52,234 nt of DNA, from contig BEXV01000323.1 of assembly GCA_003118195.1 (NCBI GenBank), positions 84,431 through 136,664 on the forward strand. The letters are read 5' to 3'. Shown here one piece after another: positions 36,177 through 47,951 of this stretch. Each line of letters starts with the position of its first letter. Position 1 is the stretch's first letter. The translations under genes were made by a program, and so were the position numbers. A model generated the notes under the pieces. The model ran no database searches, was not told the origin of the DNA, and worked only from the letters and a program-made list of their open reading frames with translations. This stretch comes from Hemicentrotus pulcherrimus (lineage: Eukaryota; Echinodermata; Echinoidea; Camarodonta; Strongylocentrotidae).

Positions 36177-37530
36177 AACAATTGCAGCACAGGCGACATA
36201 CTGGTTGAAACCGCAACCTATGTACCTCAGTCACACCGCCAAACCAACTGATTTTTTGGCATTGGGGGTAATGTAATTGTTTGATCAGTCTGTTCTGGTT
36301 TTGGTGTCGGTTTTATTGGCTTGACTACGGTATCAGCTGTGATCCATGAGGAATATAGATTGATTATGAAAGGCAATCCAACGAAATATGCACCAACCCG
36401 AGCTTTTTTATAGAGGCCCATGTGTACTAATAATATTTTGTAGTGTTACAACAAATAACAAATATATTAGGCTATTTAAAAATTCGTTTTTTGTTTCCTG
36501 TCCATATTTTTAAAACTGAGGAGGAGTTTCTATGTAATTTTGATATATATATATATAAATAAACACATGTTTATATATTGTGTACATTTGAAAGTCATTG
36601 GGTCAAATTAAACTCAAATTTTTACATGCATTTTAGGGGCTCAAGATAAGTCTGAATAGCATCATATTAACGAATTTTGTTATTAAGTAGTTTATGTATG
36701 TCCCCCAATTTATTTTTATTCTCATTTTTAGAACTGAAATATCAAATGTTCTCGTCCTATTAAATCAACTTGTAAGAAAGATGACTGGATTGGCTTTATA
36801 AAGGAAACATTCAATGATTACAGCGACAGAGAATTAATGTAGGGCGACTGATGGACAGATGTTCTAAGTAAGAGATATGTAGATATAAATCGATTGAAGA
36901 AAGATAGCAGTGCGAGGAGAGATGAAATGTATTCATTTGTTCAAGTGTCTCGCTGAAATCTTCGAAATCAATAATGAATATAGCTGCTAGAGGACAAGTA
37001 TGGCTTTCACATTTTCTAGAACTTCGATAAGTTTTAGTTGTTAATGGTCAACGTGTCGTGTAGGGAGCACTGTTAAAAGCTTTTGTGTAATGCACGTCGA
37101 TTGGCTCTATTACATGACGCATTGATATTAGTAATGGCAATAATGATATTAATAGTAATAAAGATAATAATATTAACAACAATGACGATACTAACAATAC
37201 TAATAACAATGACATTTGTGGGCGGGGAGGGGGGGGGTGTACGCAAAATGTTCCAAAAAGAAAAGAAATGTGATTGAGAGGGAAATTTGATTTAGTTGGT
37301 GGTGAGAGACGGGCACAAAATGGAGAATGATGCACAAAATATGGTCATATTTTGAACTTTCTCCTGGTGTTGTATCTTCTGCTGGAGGAAAGGCTATTGA
37401 CATGTGAAGATGGCAAAATTGAGAGGATGTTTTGATGGAAATAACAGATCCCTTTGCATGTCCGAGTGCTTGGTAGAGATATTCCTTTCTGAGTATACGT
37501 GTGCCATCAACAAATAAATTGTAGACATGG
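36177..37530. other. No supported gene
   Basis: AT-rich DNA with a TATATA run at 36545-36556 and an ATA/ATT-rich imperfect repeat at 37120-37215. Frames in the latter are low-complexity artefacts. Confidence 0.5.
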
Positions 37531-37540
37531 GGGTGGGAAT

Positions 37541-37660
37541 GAAAGAGAGAGAGAGAGAGAGAGAAAGCAAGAAAGAAAGAAAAAAACGAAAGAAAGAAGA
37601 AAACAGTGGGAAATACTATAGGGAGAGAGAGAGAGAAAGAAAAAGAGAGAGAGAGGGGGG
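37541..37660. repeat. GA-rich purine tract
   Basis: (GA)n at 37545-37562, a GAAA-rich segment, then (GA)n again at 37622-37655 ending in a short G run. The open frame rich in Arg, Glu and Lys here is a product of the repeat. Confidence 0.9.
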
Positions 37661-38527
37661 AGGGATTTGTGTTGAGTTAGTGAAATTGCACTACAGAAAT
37701 AGAAAATTATATTTACTTTGGATGATGGAGCGCAAAAGCGGTAAGAGGATCAGACAAAGAACAAAAAAAATTGGCATGACGCACATACCCCCACATGTAT
37801 GAGAAAATTGTACGACATATAGAAGGCACACATAACGATCACTGTGAACTTCTGTCTTAGAACACGATGTGATCGGAATTCTTATAGTTTGTACAATCAC
37901 TCCACATAAAGACAAACATATATTAAAACACTTAAAATGAACAGATAAAGGTCATATAAAGAAAGGATATGACGAGCTCAGTTGGGGATTGGAATTTGAT
38001 GGGAATTAGATACTAGATGTCTCCTTTTTGGAAAAGATAGAAACATAGGTATCCTTCAGAAGAACATGAGTAATAAATAAAGAGAGTAAATGGGAAAGTA
38101 TGTTTCTTTCACATTACAAAATATTTGCCCGTCTATTGATGGTCTCGTGTCGGTTGGTCTCGTGAGAAAAGCTACCGAATATATCAGTTAGGCTGCAAAA
38201 CAGACTGCAGCCGAAAAATGACATAGCTCCGAGTTGCCAAGAAGAGCTCGATTTGGGTTCGGTAAGGATTCGGTTCGTAGACTGGTAGGCGGTGTGAATG
38301 AAGCGTGGCTTAGGTAGGAGTAGACCTCAAACATCTCATCTACCCACACTGATCATGACCCGGTTACACGGATGACCAACACCACACCACAGCAGAGCCA
38401 ACAAAAAGTGACATTACACCAAATGGCGAAAAATCCGTCGATGTGGAGTCGGCTTGGGGTCAGTTTGGCGTTCGGTCTGGCGTTTTGACTGAGGCATTAC
38501 GTCGGCATTTATTTAGGGGGTTCATTA
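37661..38527. other. No supported gene
   Basis: A GC-richer segment at 38200-38520 has many TCGG/CGGT words but no open frame or recognisable repeat. Confidence 0.4.
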
Positions 38528-38715
38528 TTGGATTAAGTGCCGTTTAGGACACAAAACAGGTATTTAGAAAACTTCACGAATCGCTTGGCGAGAATTGGGT
38601 TAGAAGATTTCGGAACGACAGTTGGATTAAGTGCAGTTTAGAACACATAAGAGGCCATTGGAAGACTTCATGGATAGCTTTCCAGGAATTGGGCTAAGAG
38701 ACTTCTGGATGAGCA
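38528..38715. repeat. Two-copy 94-bp tandem repeat
   Basis: The unit starts TTGGATTAAGTGC at 38528 and again at 38622. Shared blocks are GTTTAGRACACA, AGACTTCA/AAACTTCA, AATTGGG and AGANNTTC. Identity is roughly 75%. No coding potential. Confidence 0.8.
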
Positions 38716-39550
38716 GGAACCTCTACAGTAATGATGTGACCCAATTCGAAGTAATTCTCCCGGACTAATAACAGTTAGATTTGTGTTTAGTACGTCAAAA
38801 GATCCTGCAAATGAATTAATGGGGTCTTTTTACTCTCAGCTAAAACTATATTACATTTTTCAAGCTTTATACGCTTGCACCAGGGCCTATACATTATGCA
38901 TATCCTATGATAATTATTGTATAACATGTGCACACATACGCTTTGGCCGCCACATCATGTGAAATAACCTTCCAGATGATATTCACAAATTTGTCCAGAT
39001 AGTGTTGTTTATTTTTTTTCCAGGATAATAATCTTGTCTTGCGTATAAGATAAATTCTGAATCAAAAATACGTGTTACTAAAGATTCATGAGTGTTGCAT
39101 TTATGGCTCAAACAAAAAGGTAGATTAGGAATTCAATATTGAGTGCGACAAGTAGGGGTAGATGAAAATGAGAGTAACGGCAATCTAAAGGGGAAGGGGT
39201 GTAGGTTCAAGGGGGAAAAAGAGGAACGGGGAAAGGAACAGACAAGGGAGAGCTCAGCGTATGTGTTTGAGAATGTGGATTATAGGCAGAGGAGGAATGT
39301 TGAGCAAACAGAATATAATTGAGATAAGTAGGGCTAGAGGAGAATGTAGACATGTTGAGCGTGAGTAGACGTGCTGAAGTGGGACACGAAGAAAGAAAAA
39401 TGGATCCGTGAAGGCGGTGGACACGTATAGCAAGAAATGAAAGGATTACTCACCAAAGGGAAAGGGTAAGAACATGAAAGCAGACATCCTTTGAATTAAG
39501 CTGACAAATGAAAGCAAGTCTTTCACATGTAATTAAACCCTAATCTCTTT
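38716..39550. other. No supported gene
   Basis: Unremarkable AT-rich DNA with a purine-rich stretch (GGGGAAAGG-type) at 39170-39250. Confidence 0.5.
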
Positions 39551-39700
39551 CTAAAGCATCGGTCACAAATGCCATTACGAACTGCTACGAACGCCGTACG
39601 AACGATATTCAGACAATAGAAATTCGGGAAGACAATGGAATAACATGAGAGATTCATACGAAATAATCGTTCGTACGAACTTTTGTGACCATAGCTTTAG
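39551..39700. mobile_element. 150-bp MITE with GGTCACAAA termini
   Basis: The left end CTAAAGCATCGGTCACAAA and the right end TTTTGTGACCATAGCTTTAG are imperfect inverted repeats of about 20 bp. Inside, CGTACGAACGAT and ATCGTTCGTACGAAC are also inverted, so the element is nearly palindromic. No transposase and no clear target duplication. It is separate from the CCGGTCACACA family at 42.85 kb, though both begin near GGTCACA. Confidence 0.72.
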
Positions 39701-40189
39701 GTGAGGCATTGCACTTTAGAGAAAATATTTTATCCGATGGATTTTTTGCAAAGGTATTGGAGTCACACCATTGTAGTTTAGAGTTTTGAAAAGTGATGAC
39801 CTTACGTTAATTCATGCCTAAAATGTGATCTTCATAAGCAGTAGTGTAGACCCATGGTTTGTCTCGCCGTAATATGAATACGAAATATAATCGAACTTTA
39901 CATGCAGATTGATTGATTGATTGATTTATTCATTCATTTCACATAACAATTGTTTGCACAATAAAGAATATAGTTGACAAAGTAACATCAAAATTATGAA
40001 ATGAAATTGGAACCTACTGAAAAGCATAGCATAGCCTGTTTTTGTAGGAAAAAAATCTTCCATTCACTCGTGTCTTGCTAATAACAAAAGCATAAAAACA
40101 AGGCCATCGTTTCCCAAGGTAATAAAGGCCTATCACGAAATTGATATTACATGTATCCATTTATGATTACAATATAGACTCTACCTGTG

Positions 40190-40500
40190 GGTGGTTGGTT
40201 GACATGGAAACATGACGCGAACCCCATGACCCAGCCAATTTCGGCCATCTTGTTTTATGGGCGTTGTCATGGCAATGCCAAGCGTTCCCCAGGCCAGGCC
40301 AGGCTTGGCGGGGATAAAAAGCTTGATTGATCACCGGGGTGTTTTTTTACTCCGAGCGTGAGCTACCCAGCGATCGCCACTATTGGCCAATGGGGAGGGG
40401 TGTTAGATTGATGGCTGTTGCGAATAACCAATCGCGAGGGACGTAACATGAGGGAAAGAGTGAGGTGGGGTGCTGGGGAGGCGAATCTGGGGGTCAAAAT
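40190..40500. promoter_or_regulatory. Promoter-like GC-rich island
   Basis: About 310 bp clearly richer in GC and CpG than its surroundings carries a dense set of core-promoter motifs. These are three CCAAT boxes (40235-40239; the palindrome ATTGGCCAAT at 40382-40391; 40438-40442), a GCCATCTTG YY1-like site (about 40244), an RFX X-box-like GTTGTCATGGCAAT (40263-40276), a GC-box-like GGGGAGGGGTG (about 40392), and a TATA-like ATAAAAA (40314-40320). Orientation is uncertain; the TATA-like motif suggests plus. No first exon could be identified. Motif content is seen; promoter activity is inference. Confidence 0.45.
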
Positions 40501-41944
40501 GTAACGCTTTAATTTGGCCTACAAGAAGTATTGTAGCTTATTTGCCCCTTATTTTAACAACATCAAGGTATTACTTATTTGGATTTTAGCGAGTCAACAA
40601 CCTTGAATTTCTGTTTGGGTAATCAAGTTCATATTTTGTTACTTTGTGAAGTAACAAATTCGTCAGAGATTATGTACATCTTCACTTCGATGCTATCGAA
40701 CCGCGATGATCGAATAATGGGCCGTATCTTTACAATTACATCCTCTACTGACTTTTGCAAAAAGAAGGAATAAACCAACGCCACGCCATATTTTAATGTA
40801 AGTAGTATACAATTTCCCCTTATATTATAACTATTGTGGTTATGAAGACTGCTGGCATTGGTGATCACGTAATTGGCAATGGATTACCAGCTCCCCCTGA
40901 CTTGTGTAAAAAATAGGGGATTATGTCGAGCCAGGTTTGAAAGTCAAATGTAATAACATCCATGTTTTTTCTTTTCATAAAGTGTTCACTCCGGTCTTTC
41001 CGAGATGTTGATGTAAGTAGTTCCAATCTAGGTAAATGTTAACTGTTGCTATGATAAATAATGCTCTAAATGGTGAACAAGACAATGTTCGGGAATGTCT
41101 TCATATTAATTTCCTGACTTTTGTAACATGCAGATGAAAGGAAATTCGTGTATTTCCTTTTCAAAAAGTGATCATTCTGGTCAACCCGAGAATTTGATGT
41201 AAGTGGTGCCAACCTTTCTATTTGTTATTGTCAGGATGAGGAATAGTGGCCTAATAACAAATCATATCTTTGTGACATCATTTCATATTAAATGTTGTAA
41301 CAACTCTAGAGATTATCCCTTGCCGGGCTTGAAGACACATTCATTTCTTTTTAATGAAGCGATCATCCTGATCTACCTGATCAATTTGATGTTCGAAGTA
41401 GGCCTACCAAACTTTGTTTTAAAGAGCGATGAATAATGATTAGGTTTAGTAAAAAATAATGGATAATGTCTGTAAGATATCATCTTCTACTGGCGTTTGG
41501 TAATAATACGAATATGGGAGTTAACCGAAAGCCAACGTTGATTGTTAGATGAAAGGACTTTCATTTTTTTAAATATGTTTTATCAAGTGATCATCTCGCG
41601 ACTCAGTCCTGCAGAGATTTTTGTTTTGTAGGTGGAGCCATCCTTTTTATATTTTGATTTACTGTCAACGTGCAGAGTAATGATCGAAAATGGAAAATAT
41701 CCTTACAATGTCATCTTCTATACTGACTTCAATCCGAAGAATAAGTGAGTAGCTAATACCGAGTGTATGTAAATGTCAGATGAGGGGAAATTTAGGCCTA
41801 TGCATTCCCTTTTCATGAAGTGACCTGCCTCTTAAACGTACCAGAGATTTTGATCAAAGTTTTTCTAATATTCGTATATTCGCCAGGTTTGATTGTTAGA
41901 TGAAAGGTCATCCATGACTTATTTCTGATGAATACAGTGATCAT
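40501..41944. repeat. Decayed tandem array, period about 200-230 bp
   Basis: A set of motifs recurs in the same order about five or six times from roughly 40640 to 41944. The order is GTYAGATGAAAGG, TTTCCTTTTCATGAAGTGATC, a CAGAGATTTTGATGTAAGTGG-like block, AATAATGGATAATRTC and TACTGACTTTTG. For example, AAGTGATCAT-like words recur at about 41167, 41357 and 41586 (AGTGATC or AGCGATC). TTAGATGAAAGG recurs at 41547 and 41898, with CAGATGAAAGG at about 41132. Units vary in length and are heavily diverged, so the array is old. No coding. Confidence 0.7.
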
Positions 41945-42093
41945 CCAGGGCCCTGCATTTTAAAGAGTTGCGACTGAAATCAATCGCGACTTGAAATCAA
42001 TTGCAACTCTGTACTTCAGATATAGGAGTTGCGATAAGTTTTAAGTGGCGATTGATTTGAATCAATCACAACGTTTTATAAGACGGAGCACGG
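41945..42093. mobile_element. 149-bp MITE, TTGCGATTGATT family, with 6-bp flanking repeat
   Basis: It starts CCAGGGCCCTGCATTTTAAAG and ends TTTTATAAGACGGAGCACGG, imperfect inverted repeats. The body alternates GTTGCGA and GATTGATTTGAATCAATC-type words. It is flanked by GATCAT on both sides (41939-41944 and 42094-42099), a likely target duplication. The GATCAT on the left belongs to the recurring AAGTGATCATCC word of the tandem array, so the MITE inserted into an existing array unit. It is the sister of the copy at 35198-35353. Confidence 0.78.
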
Positions 42094-42099
42094 GATCAT

Positions 42100-42846
42100 T
42101 TAGTTTCTGTTTAAATAGAATTGTGCCAAAATTTCCCGACATGTTGAGTACCTATTCTAATGCGTCTAGACAGAGTGATTGGAGGGAATAAATGAATGAT
42201 GACTGCTGCGATTTAGCACGAAGTATTCGATAACTAAGTGCTGTTTACTTGAAATATCAAGTAACTGTGACGAGTACAATGATGCCGAGGGATTCGTTAA
42301 TGAGGTTAAAACGTGATGTCTTTTCATTTGAAGTGTTATGTTTGCTGCCATGACATATATGTCGGTCTTAATTTTTTATTTATTTATTTGACATATTTAG
42401 ACAGGGTAAAAAAGAAACAATCGAATCAGCAAAGTCGTTTTTCATCGATGTCCTGTTAACATGATTAAACATTTCCAATTCGAACCAATGGGATTTTTTT
42501 CATTACATCAGTAAAAAAAATACACAAAATAAGGCCTTAGAATGCAAGAAAACACAATATTAGACATTTGTTTGTAAGAATTTATATTGTATTAATTTAT
42601 GTTCTGTTTTTAGAATGTCGTTTAATTTTTGTATCCTTATTACAGCTGGTTCGCTTCATAATGAATATTCCACGAATTTAATAGGTTAATTCAATGACCC
42701 CTAGGTAATCAAGAAAACGTTAGAAACTATTGTCGAATAATCAGCTGAAGGTAAATTTCCATACTAAATTGTACATCCCATAAAAATCATTTTCGGATGA
42801 CGTAATACCTCATGGTCATGTTCGTACATGATATAGGTGACGCACA
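42100..42846. other. No gene seen
   Basis: AT-rich sequence between the MITE and the large palindrome. No frames or repeats of note. Confidence 0.5.
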
Positions 42847-43685
42847 AGGGCCCGGTCACACATAGGCGACGCCCGGCCGGCGCATTGGAAATCGAAAAAA
42901 AGTCGTGAGACTGACCTTTATCAGGATCTGGGAGAAGCTAGCGAGCAGACACCGAATGTATAGCGTATTGCTTGCGCGCTGTCTGGTCTGGTGTCCTTTT
43001 GGCGTTTACATTCATGCGTCGGGCTCCGCGCATATTTTTTAGCATGCTCAAAAAAATCCCGACGCGCACAGGGAATAACGACGAATGCACAGCGTTGGTC
43101 CAGTGCGCTAAACGAATAAGTAGCAAATGATGACGCACATCTAGCGAATTACCACGCACTGGCCCAAATTGCAAATTTCCAATGCGCTGGCCGTGCGTCC
43201 TCCATACGTTCCCTATGTGTCACAGGGCCTTTTTTTTTTTTTTTTAAGGCCTGGTCACACAGAGAGGACGCATGGGGGACGCACGGCCCGCGCATTGAAA
43301 ATTTGCAATTTTGCCAGTGCGTTGTCGTGCGTTAGGTGTGCCTCATCATTCGTTACTCGTTCGTCGAGTGCGCGGGACCAACACTATGCATTCGTCGTCA
43401 TTCGCTGTGTGAGTCGGGATTTTTTGAGCATGCTCAAAAATATGCGCGGAGCTCGACGCCAATGAATGTATACGCCAAAAGGACGCCAGACATGCGCGGA
43501 GCGCGATAGACCATCGCCAGACATAAGCGGAACACACGCCCTGTATTCGCGCAGCGCGCCAGCAACACGATATCTGCATTCGGTGTCAGCTCGCTAGCTT
43601 CTCCAAAATTCTGAGAAAAAAAAGTGGGGCTCACGACTTTATCCGATTTTCAATGCGCCGGCCATGCATCATATGTGACCGGGCT
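42847..43685. mobile_element. Head-to-head pair of a GC-rich inverted-repeat element
   Basis: Arm A (42847-43230, 384 bp) and arm B (43246-43685, 440 bp) are the same sequence in opposite orientation, separated by a T-run (43230-43245). Shared blocks include CCGGTCACA, CCGGCGCATTG, GAGAAGCTAGCGAGC, GGCGTCCTTTTGGCGT, GAGCATGCTCAAAAA, GACGAATGCA, GTTGGTCC, AAATTGCAAATTT and GGCCGTGCGTCC. Arm B holds about 55 bp extra near 43490-43545. Each arm also has its own inverted ends (AAGGGCCCGGTCACACA to TGTGTCACAGGGCCTT), so each is a complete element. GC and CpG content are much higher than the flanks. Frames here follow the repeat and are not genes. Confidence 0.9.
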
Positions 43686-46600
43686 ATAAAGTAGTTGAAA
43701 TAGTGTCTATGATATTTTTCAAGGGATGAGTAGGTTGATATTTCGCGCTCCATAGCTCATACCAGTACACAAAATCTACACACTTAAAACTGCACTTAAG
43801 TACGATTGTATTAATGCCGGTGATTACTTCGTCTGACCTCAATCGGAACTACACGAAAAAAAAAAAAACATAAATTGAATTTGTTAACAGTGAACACCCA
43901 AACTATAAATAACTACCAACATTTTAATTTTCTTCGCGACGGTTGGAGCACTTTAGAGGATCTAGAGATATAAGGAAGGAAAGACATGAAGGGTTTTCAA
44001 TCCAGGTTGGAGTTTTCTTTAATCTGATTATTTCGGTATCACCTACAAGAAATCGCCTCCGGATATTATATTCATTAACCTCCTACATAGATTAAACGAA
44101 TTCTTACGAACTAATATTAATTGGAACAAGTATATATATATGTATATATATATAGGTTGTTGTGTTCGCCTTAGTCGTGGAAATAAGATAATGGGATTAA
44201 CAATGGGTCATCTGCGTGAATCTGTCCATCATTTAGGTGATTGTTGACCGACATATGGTCAGTGAGTCATCTGACCCAGAGACATCTCATCTCTGTCGTG
44301 TGTTAAAGAGCAGATGGCGTTCTGGTATATTCCAATATTTTTATGCACTATATCATCAAAACTTTCCCAATTTCTATGTACATTTACACATGATTTTCAT
44401 TGTGATCATTCCAAAAACTCACAGTTTACAATCATCAATTCGTATGTATTGCATATAAATCAAACTTTCCCAATTGCTTTTAGACAGTATCTTTTACAAT
44501 GCGAACCCATGACCAATATTCAACTTGATCTTCAATGTACCATCCAATGTACCATCATGCGTTGTACATCTTCCTATTCAAATTCTGACCAATATCCGTA
44601 CCGGAAGGCATGTTCAAACTAATGAAGATGGTAATTCCAGCAGTCCTTTAGGTTTTCTTTAATTTGGTGTCGGATATTTACAGACACCTGGAACAGTTGA
44701 CCGCAAATAACATCTAAAGTCCCTAGCCAGTAGCATGCACATCAAATTGGCAATATCAGTTGTAGGTGAAATTATTTGTATTTTTTTCTTCTGATATATT
44801 GTTTTTATTATTAATTTATGTGACCACATTCTTTACAGCTACAATTGTTTGCACCTTTCATATCGCGTTTGTTTTATAGCCCATGTAGAATGTACAAATC
44901 ATTTCACTGTAGATACCATTATCTCGAATTTAGATAACACACGAGCTTCTTCCTTCTCTAAAACTTCAATTTGTTTCATTATATGGATAGACAATGAAGC
45001 TGATTTCAGTTATGCAATTTACATGAAATTCAGTCAATTTAACTTGCATTTCAATTTCCACTCATGAAAACAAAGATAAACATACATATAAATAGGGTAA
45101 AACATTTTTTTTTTTAAGATAAAAAATCAAGAAAACGACTTAATGTCACATGAGATAATGGTATCTTGTATATTTTGCCCCTGACAACACATTGTTCCCA
45201 TGCATTTTTCTGAAGAAAAAATATTGACAGCACTACGTTTTCCCGAAGCTTTGTGTGCCAGGTAGAAATTATTATGACTGAAATGCATGAAAATGATCCC
45301 TTGTTGACACACGACATGGAGAATGTTGGTGGGGAATTGCTATCGATCAGCGAAATTCAGAGCTTGCATTGCTTTCGTTGAAGGAAATTGGCTAGATAGG
45401 TCCCCTGCAAGGGCTCCAGTTCACGCTTAATATCTTTAAGTCTAATAGTCTTGAGGATCCATTTTCGTTTGATAGGAGAGGGAGGAGATTGACCACATGA
45501 GCGAATGGAATTTTGTCTTTCTCGGAGTGATTAAACCCCCAAAATACCCCGCGGACCATGTTATTTTATCATTGTTTTTTTAAAACATTTTGTTATATGG
45601 ATAACTCCTCTATTTCCTCTCCGTCATATTTCCTTTCGTCTAACGAGATTGGACTTGTATCATTAGGAGTAGCTGTGGTAATACTAGTAGCAGTATCATT
45701 ACAGATCTTATTGTTTTATTCGGCAAAGACTAAATGAAGAAAACAGTGAATACTAAACAACAGACGGACTTGAAGAGAGTCACATGGATGCTGGGAAGAG
45801 ACAAATATTAACTTATTCCCTATACCCGAATGTCTTCTTTTCCAACCGATGTGTCTTCATGTAAAAGAAATGGAATTAAATAGAGATCAGTCATCACGAA
45901 ATTGATTGCAAGTGATCACTAAATTTAGATATAAAGAAAAGAGAGAGAGAGAGATAAAAGAAGAAGAAAAAGTAGTGAGACAACAATATTTTCTGTTCTT
46001 TATTTTCCCTTAATCCAGTATTTTATGTTTTTCTGCCAGTCCCCACTCTCTCTCCCCTTCCCCCTTTCCCTCTCCTTTGATCTTCTACCAGGAAAACATG
46101 CACGTACGACTCCCTTCTGTCCTTCCATAACCCCATTTAGATGTGGCTAACCATTATTCATTTTTAAATCACTGAAACACATACCGTGAAACATTCAAGT
46201 TTGATGACTGCTACGAAAGAGAGCATGACGAGAAAAATAAGTGCAAACGGGGAAATGAATTCAGGCATGATTCAAGTAAATCAAATTCCCAGTGCTGGGA
46301 GATGGAATGAAAATGTTCGCCTAAAGAGAGAGTTGGTGACACAATTTATTAATTAGCCTTTTTTCATAGTTAATGTGGAAGAATATTATTAATATAAAAT
46401 GTTCCCTGAAAATAATGGATCTTCAAATTGCCCTTATATTCGACATATTACTAGAAATAACTGCAACGTTTGGACCAAATTTGCATGTTTGTGAAGTCAC
46501 ATACAAATGTTTATATGGGCTAGACCTCTAGCAAGACCTTACAAAATACACGAATTGACCTTTCACAATTGTTTCCAGACAGGTTTTTTTTTCTGTTTAC

Positions 46601-47551
46601 AATACATACAGACGTCTTCACTTTAATAACCCTATCATGCAGCGTCACTCTCCAACTCGTGAGACGTGATGCACAAAGCAATTGACTAATAAAGTGCGCA
46701 CAAAGTACTCATTTGGCACTCAAAGAGTTAAACCTGACAGAGTAGATTTATGGAGGGTTGATTGTTCGAATAGAAATTAAAAATGACTTAAGTTGTACCC
46801 CATACAAAAGTCAAACAAACCAGGGAAGTGCACTTGTGTGTGTTTTTGTATCATGTCGGTTTTGCTGCAGTTCTTCTGGTTTTGTCAAACTTAAACACTG
46901 TTTGATATATTCTTTTGGTGCGATATCGAAAGTATTCTGAATATGAAATAGTAGATTGTAGATTTCTTGAGATGTAAGTTTTAAAGATTAAGTTCATGTC
47001 CTGAAAGTGAAATGCCACCTATCGTTTCCGTATTGTGCAGAGATATATTTTGACTACCGATCTTAGAAAACACAAAAGTAGGTTTCAAGCAACATAGATA
47101 TGGAAGAAAATCGATCTTCTTTCTTTAAGTTTTAATTTGTATGCAATGCCTGTTCAGTAGGTGCAAACATGACGCGATCCCGGACGTTGTTATCCACAAT
47201 TTAATTTGGGAAAATAGATATATCACTCGGTGTTTGTTTTTGTGCGTTATCCTGCAGCTCAAAGCACTTAGGACTATTTATTTCCTTATCTTTATGTACA
47301 GCATCAAATGTCAAAATAGTATATACCCTGGAGCCTCATACATTTAAGCCTCTTTTGTATACCTCCAATCCGTGTACGTGTCGGAAATAACACATGAGAA
47401 CACTAAAACCATACGTTTTTAAGAGATGGCAAAATGTATAAATGACGTTAGAATTTAGAACGTATGCTTACTATGCTGGTACAGTTGTGCTTGTAATTCT
47501 GATGCATTTCCTGCATTTGAATTATGAATTATTTCTGGAGATATATTTCAG
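43686..47551. other. No firmly supported gene
   Basis: Nearly 4 kb of AT-rich DNA. It holds an A-run at 43857-43868, a TATATA stretch at 44131-44154, a GA run at 45940-45953 and a pyrimidine-rich patch at 46040-46080. Short frames on both strands (for example 44237-44622, 44849-45067) have biased composition and no recognisable domains. Confidence 0.45.
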
Positions 47552-47683
47552 TGAATATTCAGTCAGTGGCCAATGTTTAACGAAGTATTATAATCAGGAA
47601 TTGTATTGTAAATACTTGTTAGAAAAAACAGGAAACAGTATACAGCTCATCGATTTTGATTTGGACGCGTCGATATTCCATGA
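47552..47683 (+). CDS. Candidate exon resembling part of a CUB domain
   Basis: An acceptor (CTGGAGATATATTTCAG, ending 47551) opens a 132-bp stretch ending at a possible donor (GA/GTAATA, GT at 47684). In frame it reads ...YYNQELYCKYLLEK, then GNSIQLIDFDLDAS. The order of an N-rich turn, a cysteine two residues before a tyrosine, and a hydrophobic strand ending in D-F-D-L-(E/D) is that of the N-terminal half of CUB domains (extracellular, disulphide-bonded beta-sandwich modules). The usual C-x-x-D-Y-L-E-I continuation is not seen, and the domain start is irregular. The open frame also extends upstream of the acceptor. Confidence 0.3.
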
Positions 47684-47821
47684 GTAATAAATTCAGAAAG
47701 ACAAAAGTGCATTTCTTTCCCAGCGTGGGGGAGAACATTCAATACTTCCACCTGTCAACTTCTTGGGTTCGGTAGAAGTTCCTGTATTATTAATGTTTGA
47801 TTTCGATATTATTGTCCTCAG

Positions 47822-47939
47822 GAGTTATGTTTTCAACTGCTTATTTTCACAAGGAACAAGTGGAGGAGCATGGGGTCGTAGGATCATGATGGCTACACAG
47901 TTTGAAGTGCAGTTGTCAAATTTAAAGCTTTTGCATCAG
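47822..47939 (+). CDS. Candidate exon, phase-compatible with 47552-47683
   Basis: A very good acceptor (GATATTATTGTCCTCAG, ending 47821) and donor (CATCAG/GTGAAC, GT at 47940) bound 118 bp that are open when read with one leading base. That phase fits the GA end of the exon at 47552-47683, with an intron of 138 bp. The translation includes GTSGGAWGRRIMMATQFEVQ. It does not look like the second half of a CUB domain, so the pairing is uncertain. An alternative acceptor at 47853 (TTATTTTCACAAG) would give an 86-bp exon in a different phase. Product unknown. Confidence 0.28.
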
Positions 47940-47951
47940 GTGAACTTTTAA

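Noticed and set aside
37527..37802. 91-codon frame rich in Arg, Glu and Lys
   Set aside because: It is encoded by the GA-rich simple repeat.
42938..43634. Several overlapping frames with mutual similarity (for example around HIFEHAQ and MLKNMRGARR)
   Set aside because: The similarity comes from the two inverted copies of one GC-rich element; the frames are not conserved as proteins.
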